A program made the translations under genes and the position numbers. Positions 7,674 to 14,176 of a DNA stretch of 17,566 nt are shown in pieces; the stretch's first letter is position 1, and every line of letters begins with the position of its first letter. The notes beneath the pieces are model-generated. The model was not told the DNA's origin and searched no databases. It saw nothing but the letters and a program-made list of their open reading frames with translations. This DNA comes from Gammaproteobacteria bacterium (GTDB lineage: Bacteria; Pseudomonadota; Gammaproteobacteria; Xanthomonadales; Xanthomonadaceae), in assembly GCA_030431185.1 (NCBI GenBank), contig JAUIJO010000032.1, forward strand, positions 1 to 17,566. Reading direction: 5' to 3'.

Positions 7674-7700
7674 GGACGCGGCCTGGCGTCCGGGCCGGAC
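7674..7700. terminator. Overlapping GC hairpins after the small TPM gene
   Basis: Just past the TPM gene stop (7704) are two mutually exclusive small hairpins: GTCCG/CGGAC (7688-7692 with 7696-7700) and GGACGC/GCGTCC (7674-7679 with 7686-7691). They could slow or end transcription of the lemA-TPM operon before lgt, but no T-tract follows on the - strand. Confidence 0.22.
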
Positions 7701-7703
7701 GGT

Positions 7704-8204
7704 TCATAGCAGGTGGGGGTCGTCGGGCAATTCGTTGGCGTCGGCGGCCCCCGCCTCGCGTGGATAGTGCACGGCGACCAGGTCGGACAACGCCCGGATC
7801 CCGGCAAGCACGGCCTCCTCCGGCTCGCCGGCGCGCATGCGCGCTTCCATCCGCGCGCAGACATCGCGCCACTGCGCATCGCCCACGCGCCCGTCGTAGC
7901 CGCGGTCGGCGACGATCTCGATGCGATGGTCGGCCAGCAGCAGGTACAGCAACACCCCGTTGTTGGCCGCCGTGTCCCACACCCGCAGCTGCGAGAACAC
8001 CTCGTGGGCGCGCGTACGGGCATCGATGCCGGACCAGACGGCCCCGGGCGACAGCGCCGCCTCCACCGCGAAGCAGATCTCGCCATGGTGCCGGCGCTCG
8101 CACTCGACCACGGTCTGGGTGATCCGCGCGAGGCATTCGGCCGGGAACAGTCGCTGCGAAGGACGCGCGAACACATGCCTGGCGATCCGTTTCAAACGTC
8201 CCAT
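7704..8204 (-). CDS. Small TPM-domain protein without signal peptide
   Basis: This 166-residue protein belongs to the TPM domain family (TLP18.3/Psb32/MOLO-1), seen from the core motif NNGVLLYLLLADHRIEIVADRGYD region at residues about 81-104, preceded by the helical segment HEVFSQLRVWDT. Unlike its upstream neighbour it has no signal peptide, no clear membrane helix and no Gly-rich tail. The N-terminus is basic (GRLKRIARH), so it may be cytoplasmic or membrane-associated. I chose the ATG at 8204: GGTGAG (8211-8216) lies six bases upstream. A longer frame start at 8243 would lie inside the preceding gene. It is separated by seven bases from the ygcG-like gene. Molecular function is unknown. 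LemA followed by two TPM proteins is an arrangement I recall from other proteobacteria. Confidence 0.85.
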   Translation of the reverse strand: MGRLKRIARHVFARPSQRLFPAECLARITQTVVECERRHHGEICFAVEAALSPGAVWSGIDARTRAHEVFSQLRVWDTAANNGVLLYLLLADHRIEIVADRGYDGRVGDAQWRDVCARMEARMRAGEPEEAVLAGIRALSDLVAVHYPREAGAADANELPDDPHLL

Positions 8205-8211
8205 GGCGATC

Positions 8212-9123
8212 TCACCAGCTCCCCGAGGCGCCACCGCCTCCACTCATGCCACCGCCGCCCGACCAGCCGCCCCCGCCCCGGGAGCCTCCCGGGGATCCGC
8301 CGCCCCAACCGCCCCCGCCTCCGAAGCCGCCCCAGCCGCTGTCGCGCGCGAAGCGCCCGCCGCGACCGCCGCCGCTGGCCAGCCCGATGAAAAAGCCCAG
8401 GGCCGCGCCCAGGCCGCCGACCAGCATCGCCGACGACACCAGCCAGGCAATGCCGCCGGACAAGGCGCCGCCGACCATGCCGCGCGGGAAGGCGGGGACC
8501 CGGCCGAAGATGGCGCGGGCGAGTTGCGCCACGACGAATGCGGCGAACAGCGCGCCCAGCCAGTTGCCGCCCATGCCGCCGTCGCCGGCATCGCGGCTCT
8601 CGACCATCGGCGCCGGCAGCGGTTCACCCTCCACCAGTCCGGCCAAGGCCGCGGTCGCATCGTCGATGCCGCCGGCGAAGTCCCCGGCGCGGAAGCGCGG
8701 GACGAGGTATTCCTGGATCACGCGGTGGGCGGTGGCGTCCGGGATCGCGCCCTCCAGCCCGTAGCCCACTTCGATATGCACCCGCCGATCATCCTTGGCG
8801 ACCACCAGCAACAGGCCATCGTTCACGCCTTCCCGCCCCGGCTTCCACTGCTCGAACACCCGCACCGCGTACTGGGCGATGTCCTCCGGCGACGTCGTCG
8901 ACACCATCAGGACCTGGAGCTGGCTCCCCTTGGATGCCTGCAGTGCGAGGGCCCGCGACTCGAGCGACTGCCGCGTCGCGGCGTCCAGCGTACCCGTGGT
9001 GTCGACCACCGGGCCGTCCAGCGCCGGGATCGGCGCCAGGGCCTGCGCCCACGCGGACGGCGCCCAGGCCAGGCAGGCCGCCAACAGCAGGATCCAGCAT
9101 GCCGGCAAGAGGCCGGGGCGCAC
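8212..9123 (-). CDS. YgcG-like TPM-domain protein with signal peptide and Gly-rich tail
   Basis: The 303-residue protein has a signal peptide (cleavage likely after AWA, residue 26). An extracytoplasmic TPM domain (about 36-165) follows, with EQWKPGREGVNDGLLLVVA and VHIEVGYGLEGAIPDA. Hydrophobic segments lie around residues 187-205 and 218-247, and a low-complexity Gly/Ser/Trp tail runs from about 251 to the end. This is the YgcG architecture: domain outside, membrane anchor, Gly-rich C-terminus. The start is GTG at 9123; GGAGG (9134-9138) lies ten bases upstream within the end of lemA, and there is no in-frame ATG nearby. TPM proteins have been linked to photosystem repair in plants and assembly of membrane receptors in worms; the bacterial role is not established. 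It follows lemA by six bases, so a joint envelope function is likely. Confidence 0.88.
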   Translation of the reverse strand: MRPGLLPACWILLLAACLAWAPSAWAQALAPIPALDGPVVDTTGTLDAATRQSLESRALALQASKGSQLQVLMVSTTSPEDIAQYAVRVFEQWKPGREGVNDGLLLVVAKDDRRVHIEVGYGLEGAIPDATAHRVIQEYLVPRFRAGDFAGGIDDATAALAGLVEGEPLPAPMVESRDAGDGGMGGNWLGALFAAFVVAQLARAIFGRVPAFPRGMVGGALSGGIAWLVSSAMLVGGLGAALGFFIGLASGGGRGGRFARDSGWGGFGGGGGWGGGSPGGSRGGGGWSGGGGMSGGGGASGSW

Positions 9124-9129
9124 CGGCGC

Positions 9130-9768
9130 TCAGCCTCCGGCCGGTGCGTTGCGCCCGAAATCCACGGCGGGCGCCTGCTGGATCGCCGCCTCGTCCTCGA
9201 CGCTGAAATTGGGCTTGGGGTCGTAACCGAAGACCATGGCCGTCAGGTTGGTCGGGAATTGCCGGATGAAGGTGTTGTAGTCCTGGACCGCCTGGATGTA
9301 ACGCTGGCGCTCCACGGTGATCCGGTTCTCGGTGCCTTCCAGCTGGGCCTGCAACTGCAGGAAGTTCTGGTCCGCCTTCAACTGCGGGTAGGCCTCGCTC
9401 ACCAGCAGGAGGCGGCCGATCGCACTCTGCAATTGCCCCTGCGCCTGCTGGAACTGCGCGACCGACGCGGGATCATCGGCATCGACGTTGATGCTGCCGA
9501 CCCTGGCCCGTGCTTCGGCGACCTCGGTGAACACCGCCTCCTCGTGCTCGGCGTAGCCCTTCACCGTCGCCACCAGGTTCGGCACCAGGTCGGCGCGGCG
9601 CTTGTAGACGTTGAGCACCTGCGACCACGCCGCGCTCACCGCTTCGTCCTTCTGCTGGATGCTGTTGTAGCCGCATCCGCCCAGGGACAGGGCGAGGACG
9701 AACACCAGCACCGCCCTGAGGGCCGGCGGCAACGATATCCCGGATGACGCGTGGCGCTGTACGGTCAT
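9130..9768 (-). CDS. lemA: LemA family lipoprotein
   Basis: LemA proteins are small helical membrane-anchored proteins of unknown biochemical role, often paired with TPM-domain proteins. This 212-residue copy has a hydrophobic N-terminal stretch ending in LSLGGC, a plausible lipobox with Cys32, which would make it a lipoprotein processed by Lgt. The family core follows: YNSIQQKDEAV (34-44), then AAWSQV, then YKRRADLVPNLVATVKGYA (55-73) and RYIQAVQDYNTFIRQFP (156-172). The C-terminal part contains MVFGYDPKPNF. I chose the ATG at 9768, not the open frame further upstream, because the hydrophobic signal begins shortly after it. GGGAAG lies about seven bases in front. It is the first gene of the lemA-TPM-TPM cluster. 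Despite the family name, this has no demonstrated link to the Pseudomonas LemA kinase. Confidence 0.9.
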   Translation of the reverse strand: MTVQRHASSGISLPPALRAVLVFVLALSLGGCGYNSIQQKDEAVSAAWSQVLNVYKRRADLVPNLVATVKGYAEHEEAVFTEVAEARARVGSINVDADDPASVAQFQQAQGQLQSAIGRLLLVSEAYPQLKADQNFLQLQAQLEGTENRITVERQRYIQAVQDYNTFIRQFPTNLTAMVFGYDPKPNFSVEDEAAIQQAPAVDFGRNAPAGG

Positions 9769-9800
9769 GGCAGTGCTTCCCGATGGCGGTGACGCGCACG

Positions 9801-9829
9801 ATTGCACCACTGCCGTGAGCGCGGCGCAA
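9801..9829 (-). promoter_or_regulatory. Candidate sigma-70-like promoter for lemA
   Basis: In the 95-base gap upstream of lemA the - strand shows TTGCGC (9829-9824), a 17-base spacer, then TGCAAT (9806-9801). These match the -35 and -10 consensus at three and four of six positions. Spacing is ideal and the site is correctly placed for the lemA-TPM-TPM operon, but the match is modest for GC-rich DNA. Confidence 0.3.
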
Positions 9830-9863
9830 CGCCCGCCCGTCCACGCCACCCCGGCACGGCGGT

Positions 9864-10598
9864 TCAGGCCCGGCCGAGCCGCTCCTGCTCGCGTCGCTTG
9901 GCCCACAGGTTGAGGCATTCGACCAGGGCCGAGAAGCCCATCGCGCCATAGATGTAGCCGCGCGGGATGTGCTGCTCGAAGCCGTCGGCGATCAGGTAGA
10001 CGCCCACCAGCACGATGAAGGCCAGGGCGAGCATCTTGATCGTGGGGTTGTTGTCGATGAACTGGCCCAGCGGACGCGCGGCCAGCAGCATCACGCCCAC
10101 GGCGAGCAGGATGGCCACCACCATGATGACGCGCTGGTCGGCCAGGCCCACCGCGGCGATCACCGAATCGAGCGAGAACACGATGTCGATGACCGCGATC
10201 TGGGCGATGACCATGCCGAACGACGCGGCCGGCTTGGCATGCACGTCCTCGGAGTCGGGCTCGCCGTGCACCAGGTCGCGTATTTCCATGGTGCCCTTCA
10301 CCAGCAGGAACCCGCCGCCCACGATCAGGACGAGGTCGCGCACGGAAATGCCCTGTCCGAACACGCTGAACAGGTCGTGGGTCAGGCCGGCCAGCCAGGC
10401 CAGCGTCAGCAGCAGGCAGATGCGCGAGACACAGGCCACCGCGATGCCGAACTTGCGCGCGACCTCGCGCCGATGCAGTGGCAGCTTGCTGACCGCGATC
10501 GAAATGAACACCAGGTTGTCGATGCCCAATACGATCTCGATGGCACTGAGCGTGAAGAGCGTGATCCAGGCATTGGGATCGGTCAGCAGTTCAATCAC
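9864..10598 (-). CDS. TerC family (YgdQ-type) integral membrane protein
   Basis: The 244-residue protein is a polytopic inner-membrane protein of the TerC superfamily, closest in pattern to E. coli YgdQ. It has about seven hydrophobic helices. Two family motifs carry acidic residues inside membrane segments: EIVLGIDNLVF (21-31) and IDIVFSLDSV (137-146). TerC relatives are implicated in metal ion (notably manganese) export or metal loading of exported enzymes; I cannot assign the substrate here. The start is GTG at 10598: GGAAG (10603-10607) lies four bases upstream and the sequence begins at the conserved TDPNAWITL segment. The open frame continues upstream but into dgkA. It follows dgkA by 38 bases, probably co-transcribed. 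The tail is basic (KRREQERLGR). Confidence 0.92.
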   Translation of the reverse strand: MIELLTDPNAWITLFTLSAIEIVLGIDNLVFISIAVSKLPLHRREVARKFGIAVACVSRICLLLTLAWLAGLTHDLFSVFGQGISVRDLVLIVGGGFLLVKGTMEIRDLVHGEPDSEDVHAKPAASFGMVIAQIAVIDIVFSLDSVIAAVGLADQRVIMVVAILLAVGVMLLAARPLGQFIDNNPTIKMLALAFIVLVGVYLIADGFEQHIPRGYIYGAMGFSALVECLNLWAKRREQERLGRA

Positions 10599-10636
10599 GG
10601 GGCTTCCGCGGGTTTCGTCCGGCAAGGCCCCCCATT

Positions 10637-11017
10637 CTAGAACAGCCGGGGCAGGAGGATGCTGGCCCAGACCAGGAGTACGTTCATCATCACCACGAAC
10701 ACCGCCGCCGATCCCATGTCCTTGGCCCGGCCCGCCATGAAGTGGTGCTCGTCGCCGAAGCGGGCGATCACCGCCTCCACGGCGGAGTTGAGCAGCTCCA
10801 CGCTGAGCACGAGCAGCATCGAGCCCACCAGCAGCACGCGTTCGACCGGCGTCTCGCCCAGCCAGACCGCCACCGGCGCCAGCGCCACGAACAGGCATAC
10901 CTCGAGGCGGAAGGAGGATTCGTGCAGCCAGGCGGCCTTCAGGCCCTGCATCGACCAGACGGTGGCCTTGAAGATGCGGCGCGGGCCGCGGGGCAGGTGT
11001 CCGAATTCATCGGCCAT
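10637..11017 (-). CDS. dgkA: DgkA, diacylglycerol kinase (prokaryotic type)
   Basis: DgkA is the small trimeric inner-membrane kinase that phosphorylates diacylglycerol with ATP. It recycles diacylglycerol left by membrane-derived oligosaccharide synthesis and similar reactions. The 126-residue protein has an amphipathic N-terminal helix (RIFKATVWSMQGLKAAW) and three membrane helices. The signature VELLNSAVEAVIAR (73-86) holds Glu74 and Glu81, matching catalytic/metal-binding Glu69 and Glu76 of E. coli DgkA, and HHFMAGRAKDMGSAAV follows. I chose the ATG at 11017 because it gives the family length (E. coli 122) and a GGAG lies about 12 bases upstream. An in-frame ATG at 11044 adds nine Pro-rich residues and has no ribosome binding site. 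It is followed by the TerC gene. Confidence 0.94.
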   Translation of the reverse strand: MADEFGHLPRGPRRIFKATVWSMQGLKAAWLHESSFRLEVCLFVALAPVAVWLGETPVERVLLVGSMLLVLSVELLNSAVEAVIARFGDEHHFMAGRAKDMGSAAVFVVMMNVLLVWASILLPRLF

Positions 11018-11077
11018 GGCGAACGGGGCTCCGGGGGGCGGCATGGGCGCGCGGGCGCTGGAAGAGGGGCGCGGTCG

Positions 11078-11155
11078 GCACGGCGTGCGCCGCCTCCCAC
11101 GGCGGGCAATTCTGCCACAGCACGATGACGCCCCGTCCCTCGGCGTGGAGCGGGG
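11078..11155 (-). terminator. Hairpin-rich gap downstream of the asparaginase gene
   Basis: The 138-base gap between the asparaginase stop and the dgkA start holds several GC hairpins. The best begins at the stop codon: CCCCG/CGGGG (11131-11135 with 11151-11155), extended inward by further pairs with one mismatch and one wobble around a seven-base loop. Smaller ones are CCGCC/GGCGG (11090-11094 with 11101-11105) and GCAC/GTGC (11078-11081 with 11085-11088). There is no T-tract, so termination is inferred from position only. Confidence 0.3.
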
Positions 11156-12175
11156 TCAATCGGCTTCGTGGATCGCCGTGCCGCGACTGCCGTCGGGCCG
11201 GATCCAGCCGCGGAACATGCTGCCGCTGTTGAAGGGCATCGCGATGTTGCCCTCCCGGTCGAGCGCGATCGCGCCGCCATCGCCGCCCGCGTCGGGGACG
11301 ATTCGGTTGACCACCTCGTCGGCGGCCTCGGCCAGGCTGTCGCCGCGGTAGGCCACCCTCGCGCAGATGTCATGGGCGACGGCGTTGCGGATGTAGAACT
11401 CGCCCCAGCCCGTGCCCGAGACGCCGCATCGATCGTCCGCCCACGTGCCGGCGCCGATGACCGGTGCGTCGCCCACGCGCCCGAAGCGCTTGTTGGTCAT
11501 GCCCCCGGTGCTGGTGCCGGCGGCGACATGCCCCTCGCGGTCCAGCGCCACCGCGCCCACCGTTCCGAAATACGCGGGCGCATCGTCGCCCCCCGCCGCC
11601 GCGCTGGCCTGTTGCGCCTGTTCCAGCGCGCGGCGGCGGTGGTCGGTGTCGAACCAGCTGTTGTCGACCCTCTCGATGTCGGGACGGGTGTCGGCGAACG
11701 CCTCGGCGCCGGCGCCGGCCATCATCACGTGGGGGCTGTGCTCCATCACCGCGCGCGCCAACAGGATCGGGCTGCGGACCGTGGTCACGCCGGCGACCGC
11801 GCCCGCGCGCCGGGTATGGCCTTCCATCAAGGAGGCATCCAGCTCGTGCCCGCCGACGGCATTGAACACCGCGCCCTTGCCGGCATTGAAGCGGGGCGAC
11901 TCCTCCAGCACGCGGATCGCCGCCTGTACCGCGTCCAGCGCGGCGCCGCCGCTCGTCAGGACCTCGTTGCCCGCATCCAGCGCGCGGTCGAGCGTGGCGT
12001 GGATGTCGCGCGTGTCCTCTTCGCTGAGCGCGTCCTTCGGCACGAAGCCCGCGCCACCATGGATCACCAGCGCGGTCCGGCCCGGCGCGGGCGCCGTCGA
12101 GGGCGCCTCGGCCCTGGCGGTCGTCGCGACCACCATGGACGACATCACGGACAACAACAGGAACATACGACGCAT
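11156..12175 (-). CDS. Secreted isoaspartyl peptidase / L-asparaginase (Ntn-hydrolase, plant type)
   Basis: The 339-residue protein is a type-2 (plant-type) asparaginase/isoaspartyl dipeptidase like E. coli IaaA. It hydrolyses isoaspartyl dipeptides and asparagine after autocleaving into two subunits. An N-terminal signal peptide (hydrophobic 4-19, likely cut after ARA, residue 22) directs it out of the cytoplasm; E. coli IaaA lacks one. Motifs: HGGAG (39-43), FNAGKGAVFN (96-105), the autocleavage site FGTVGAVALD with nucleophile Thr205 (IaaA Thr179), TSTGGMTNK (221-229) and GRVGDAP (232-238). The ATG at 12175 follows a strong GGAGG (12181-12185) by five bases, which rejects an in-frame ATG 48 bases upstream. 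It lies 64 bases behind the MacB-type permease gene and may be co-transcribed or have its own promoter. Substrate preference cannot be told from sequence. Confidence 0.93.
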   Translation of the reverse strand: MRRMFLLLSVMSSMVVATTARAEAPSTAPAPGRTALVIHGGAGFVPKDALSEEDTRDIHATLDRALDAGNEVLTSGGAALDAVQAAIRVLEESPRFNAGKGAVFNAVGGHELDASLMEGHTRRAGAVAGVTTVRSPILLARAVMEHSPHVMMAGAGAEAFADTRPDIERVDNSWFDTDHRRRALEQAQQASAAAGGDDAPAYFGTVGAVALDREGHVAAGTSTGGMTNKRFGRVGDAPVIGAGTWADDRCGVSGTGWGEFYIRNAVAHDICARVAYRGDSLAEAADEVVNRIVPDAGGDGGAIALDREGNIAMPFNSGSMFRGWIRPDGSRGTAIHEAD

Positions 12176-12239
12176 GGGAACCTCCGGTGTCGGCAGCTGC
12201 CTTCGTGCCGAGCATACCGCCAATGCGGCGCGCGCCCGT

Positions 12240-13475
12240 CTACTGCTGCCGCAACGCCTCGATCGGGTCCAGTTGCGACGCCTTGCGCGCGGGGTAGTAG
12301 CCGAAGAACAGGCCGGTGGCGACCGAGAAGCCGGCGGCCAGTGCGATCACCTGGCCATTGAGCGCCACCGGCAACGCGCCGAGGCGGCCGACCAGCAACG
12401 CCCCGGCGATGCCGATCAGGATCCCCAGCGCCCCGCCGACCAGGGAGATCAGCATGGCTTCGGCCAGGAACTGCCTGCGCACGTCCGAGGGCCCGGCACC
12501 GACGGCCATGCGCAGGCCGATCTCGCGGATCCGTTCGGTCACCGACACCAGCATGATGTTCATGATGCCGATGCCGCCGACCACCAGCGAAATGGTCGCG
12601 ACGGCACCGAGCAGCAGGGACATCAGGCGCGTGGTGGCGGTCCGGGTCTCGATGATCTCGGCGATGTTGCGGACGCGGAAATCGTCCTCGGCCCCGGGCT
12701 GGATGCGGTGGCGCTGGCGCAGCAGGGCCTCGACTTCGCCCTGGACGTAGGACAGGTCGTCGGCATCGGCGACGCCGAGCGTGATCTGCTGCACGGCGCC
12801 GGGCGGCAGGGCCATCGCCCCCATCAGGCGCCGGCGGCTGGTCTCCAGCGGCACCAGCACCACGTCGTCCTGGTCCTGGCCCCAGCCGCCCTGGCCCTTG
12901 GGCTTGAGCGTGCCGACCACGGTGAAGGGCACCCGGCCCAGCCGCACCGTCTGCCCCACCGCGTCCTCGTCGCCGAACAGCTCGCGGCGCACCGTGTCGC
13001 CGAGGATCACCGACTTGGCGGCGCTGCCGTAGTCGCGGGGATCGAACACGTCGCCGCTGGCGATCTCCCAGCCCTCGATCGGGAAGAAGTCCGCCTGCAC
13101 GCCCTGCCACTGGCTGGACCAGTTGTTCTCGGCGAAGACCGCCTGGGTCCCCCCGCGCAGCGAGGCCGCGACGTACTGGACCTCCGGGATGTCCTGGCGG
13201 ATGGCCCGGGCATCGTCTTCGTCGATGGTGAAATAGCTGCTGGCGCTCATCCGGGCGCCGCCGGGTCCGCGACCGGCGCCCGGGCTGATGTCGAGCCGGT
13301 TGGAGCCCAGGCCGGACACCAGCTTGTCGATCTCGGCCTGGGTGCCCTGCCCGACCGACACCATCACGATGACGGCGGCGATGCCGATGATGACGCCCAG
13401 CGACGTGAGTGCGCTGCGCACCCAGTTGCCGCGCAAGGCGAAGATCGCCGTGCGGAGGACCTCGACGAAGTTCAT
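12240..13475 (-). CDS. MacB-type ABC transporter permease (FtsX-like)
   Basis: This 411-residue inner-membrane protein is the permease part of a MacB-type (type VII) ABC exporter. Layout: one N-terminal helix (about 21-43), a large periplasmic MacB core domain (about 45-280), then three helices (about 284-310, 338-363, 374-395). The FtsX signature GIMNIMLVSVTERIREIGLR (303-322) and the C-terminal PARKASQLDPIEALR (395-409) are clear. These transporters do not pump through the membrane. They use cytoplasmic ATP hydrolysis to drive mechanical movement of the periplasmic adaptor and outer-membrane channel. In E. coli MacB the ATPase is fused in front; here it is separate, with the stop of the ATPase gene overlapping this ATG by four bases. 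The substrate (peptide, siderophore, antibiotic, lipoprotein) cannot be predicted. Confidence 0.94.
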   Translation of the reverse strand: MNFVEVLRTAIFALRGNWVRSALTSLGVIIGIAAVIVMVSVGQGTQAEIDKLVSGLGSNRLDISPGAGRGPGGARMSASSYFTIDEDDARAIRQDIPEVQYVAASLRGGTQAVFAENNWSSQWQGVQADFFPIEGWEIASGDVFDPRDYGSAAKSVILGDTVRRELFGDEDAVGQTVRLGRVPFTVVGTLKPKGQGGWGQDQDDVVLVPLETSRRRLMGAMALPPGAVQQITLGVADADDLSYVQGEVEALLRQRHRIQPGAEDDFRVRNIAEIIETRTATTRLMSLLLGAVATISLVVGGIGIMNIMLVSVTERIREIGLRMAVGAGPSDVRRQFLAEAMLISLVGGALGILIGIAGALLVGRLGALPVALNGQVIALAAGFSVATGLFFGYYPARKASQLDPIEALRQQ

Positions 13476-14176
13476 GGCGTCGCCTCCGCGTGCCGGGACG
13501 GCTGCTCATGCAGCGCGCCGTCGTGCATCTCGAGGACGCGGTCGCAATGCTCGGCCACGCCGGGGTCATGGGTGATCAGCACCACGGTCTGGCCCGATGC
13601 CTGCAAGCGCTTGAACAGCCCCAGGATCTCCTCGCCGGTGCGGCTGTCGAGCGCGCCGGTGGGTTCGTCGGCGAGCAGGAGCGCGGGTCGGTTCACCAGC
13701 GCGCGCGCGATCGCCACGCGCTGCTGCTGTCCCCCCGACAACTCGCTGGGGCGATGCGCGGCGCGATCGCCGAGACCGACCGAGTCCAGTGCCTCGCGCG
13801 CCCTCTGCAGGCGCTCGGGACGCGGCACGCCGGCGTAGCCCATCGGCATGGCGACGTTCTCCAGCGCGCTCATGCGGCTGAGCAGGTTGAAGCCCTGGAA
13901 CACGAAGCCGATGGTTTCCAGGCGCAGCCGGGCGCGCGCCTCCGCGTCGAGGCTGGCCACGTCCACTCCCCCGCACAGGTACTGCCCGCTGGTGGGCGTG
14001 TCCAGGCAACCGACGAGGTTCATGAGGGTCGACTTGCCCGACCCGGAGGGGCCCATGATCGATACCAGCTCGCCCCCGTCGATGCGCATGTCCACGTCGC
14101 GCAACGCGACGACCTCGGCCGGGGTGCCGGCAGCGTACACCTTGCCCAGCGCGCGGGTCTCGATGACGGGGGTCAT
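13472..14176 (-). CDS. MacB-type ABC transporter ATP-binding protein
   Basis: The 234-residue cytoplasmic ATPase belongs to the LolD/MacB/FtsE group. Motifs are complete: Walker A GPSGSGKST (42-50), Q-loop Gln94, signature LSGGQ (146-150), Walker B LLLADE with catalytic Glu171, D-loop, and the switch His203 in ITHD. The A-loop region carries the KVYAAG segment. MNLVGCLDTPTSG after Walker A is typical of this group. It is encoded between the adaptor and permease genes with four-base ATGA overlaps on both sides, so stoichiometric expression by coupling is likely. The C-terminal tail is short and polar. It powers the downstream permease; LolD is an alternative family name but the MacA-like partner argues for an exporter. 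Confidence 0.95.
   Translation of the reverse strand: MTPVIETRALGKVYAAGTPAEVVALRDVDMRIDGGELVSIMGPSGSGKSTLMNLVGCLDTPTSGQYLCGGVDVASLDAEARARLRLETIGFVFQGFNLLSRMSALENVAMPMGYAGVPRPERLQRAREALDSVGLGDRAAHRPSELSGGQQQRVAIARALVNRPALLLADEPTGALDSRTGEEILGLFKRLQASGQTVVLITHDPGVAEHCDRVLEMHDGALHEQPSRHAEATP

Noticed and set aside
6089..8122. 677-codon + strand open frame across thyA, lgt and the small TPM gene
   Set aside because: It is antisense to three certain genes and made of Arg/His/Gln/Pro-rich sequence. It is a shadow of codon bias, not a gene.
7921..9747. 608-codon + strand open frame across the lemA-TPM cluster
   Set aside because: It is antisense to lemA and both TPM genes, which have clear families and ribosome binding sites. 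Its product has no domain pattern.
12176..12239. TATGCT as a -10 box for the asparaginase gene
   Set aside because: No acceptable -35 hexamer is present at 16-18 bases and there is no extended -10 TG, so I did not list a promoter.
11412..13838. 808-codon + strand open frame, the longest in the window
   Set aside because: It runs opposite the asparaginase, permease and ATPase genes, all with intact catalytic motifs. It is a compositional artefact of GC-rich DNA.
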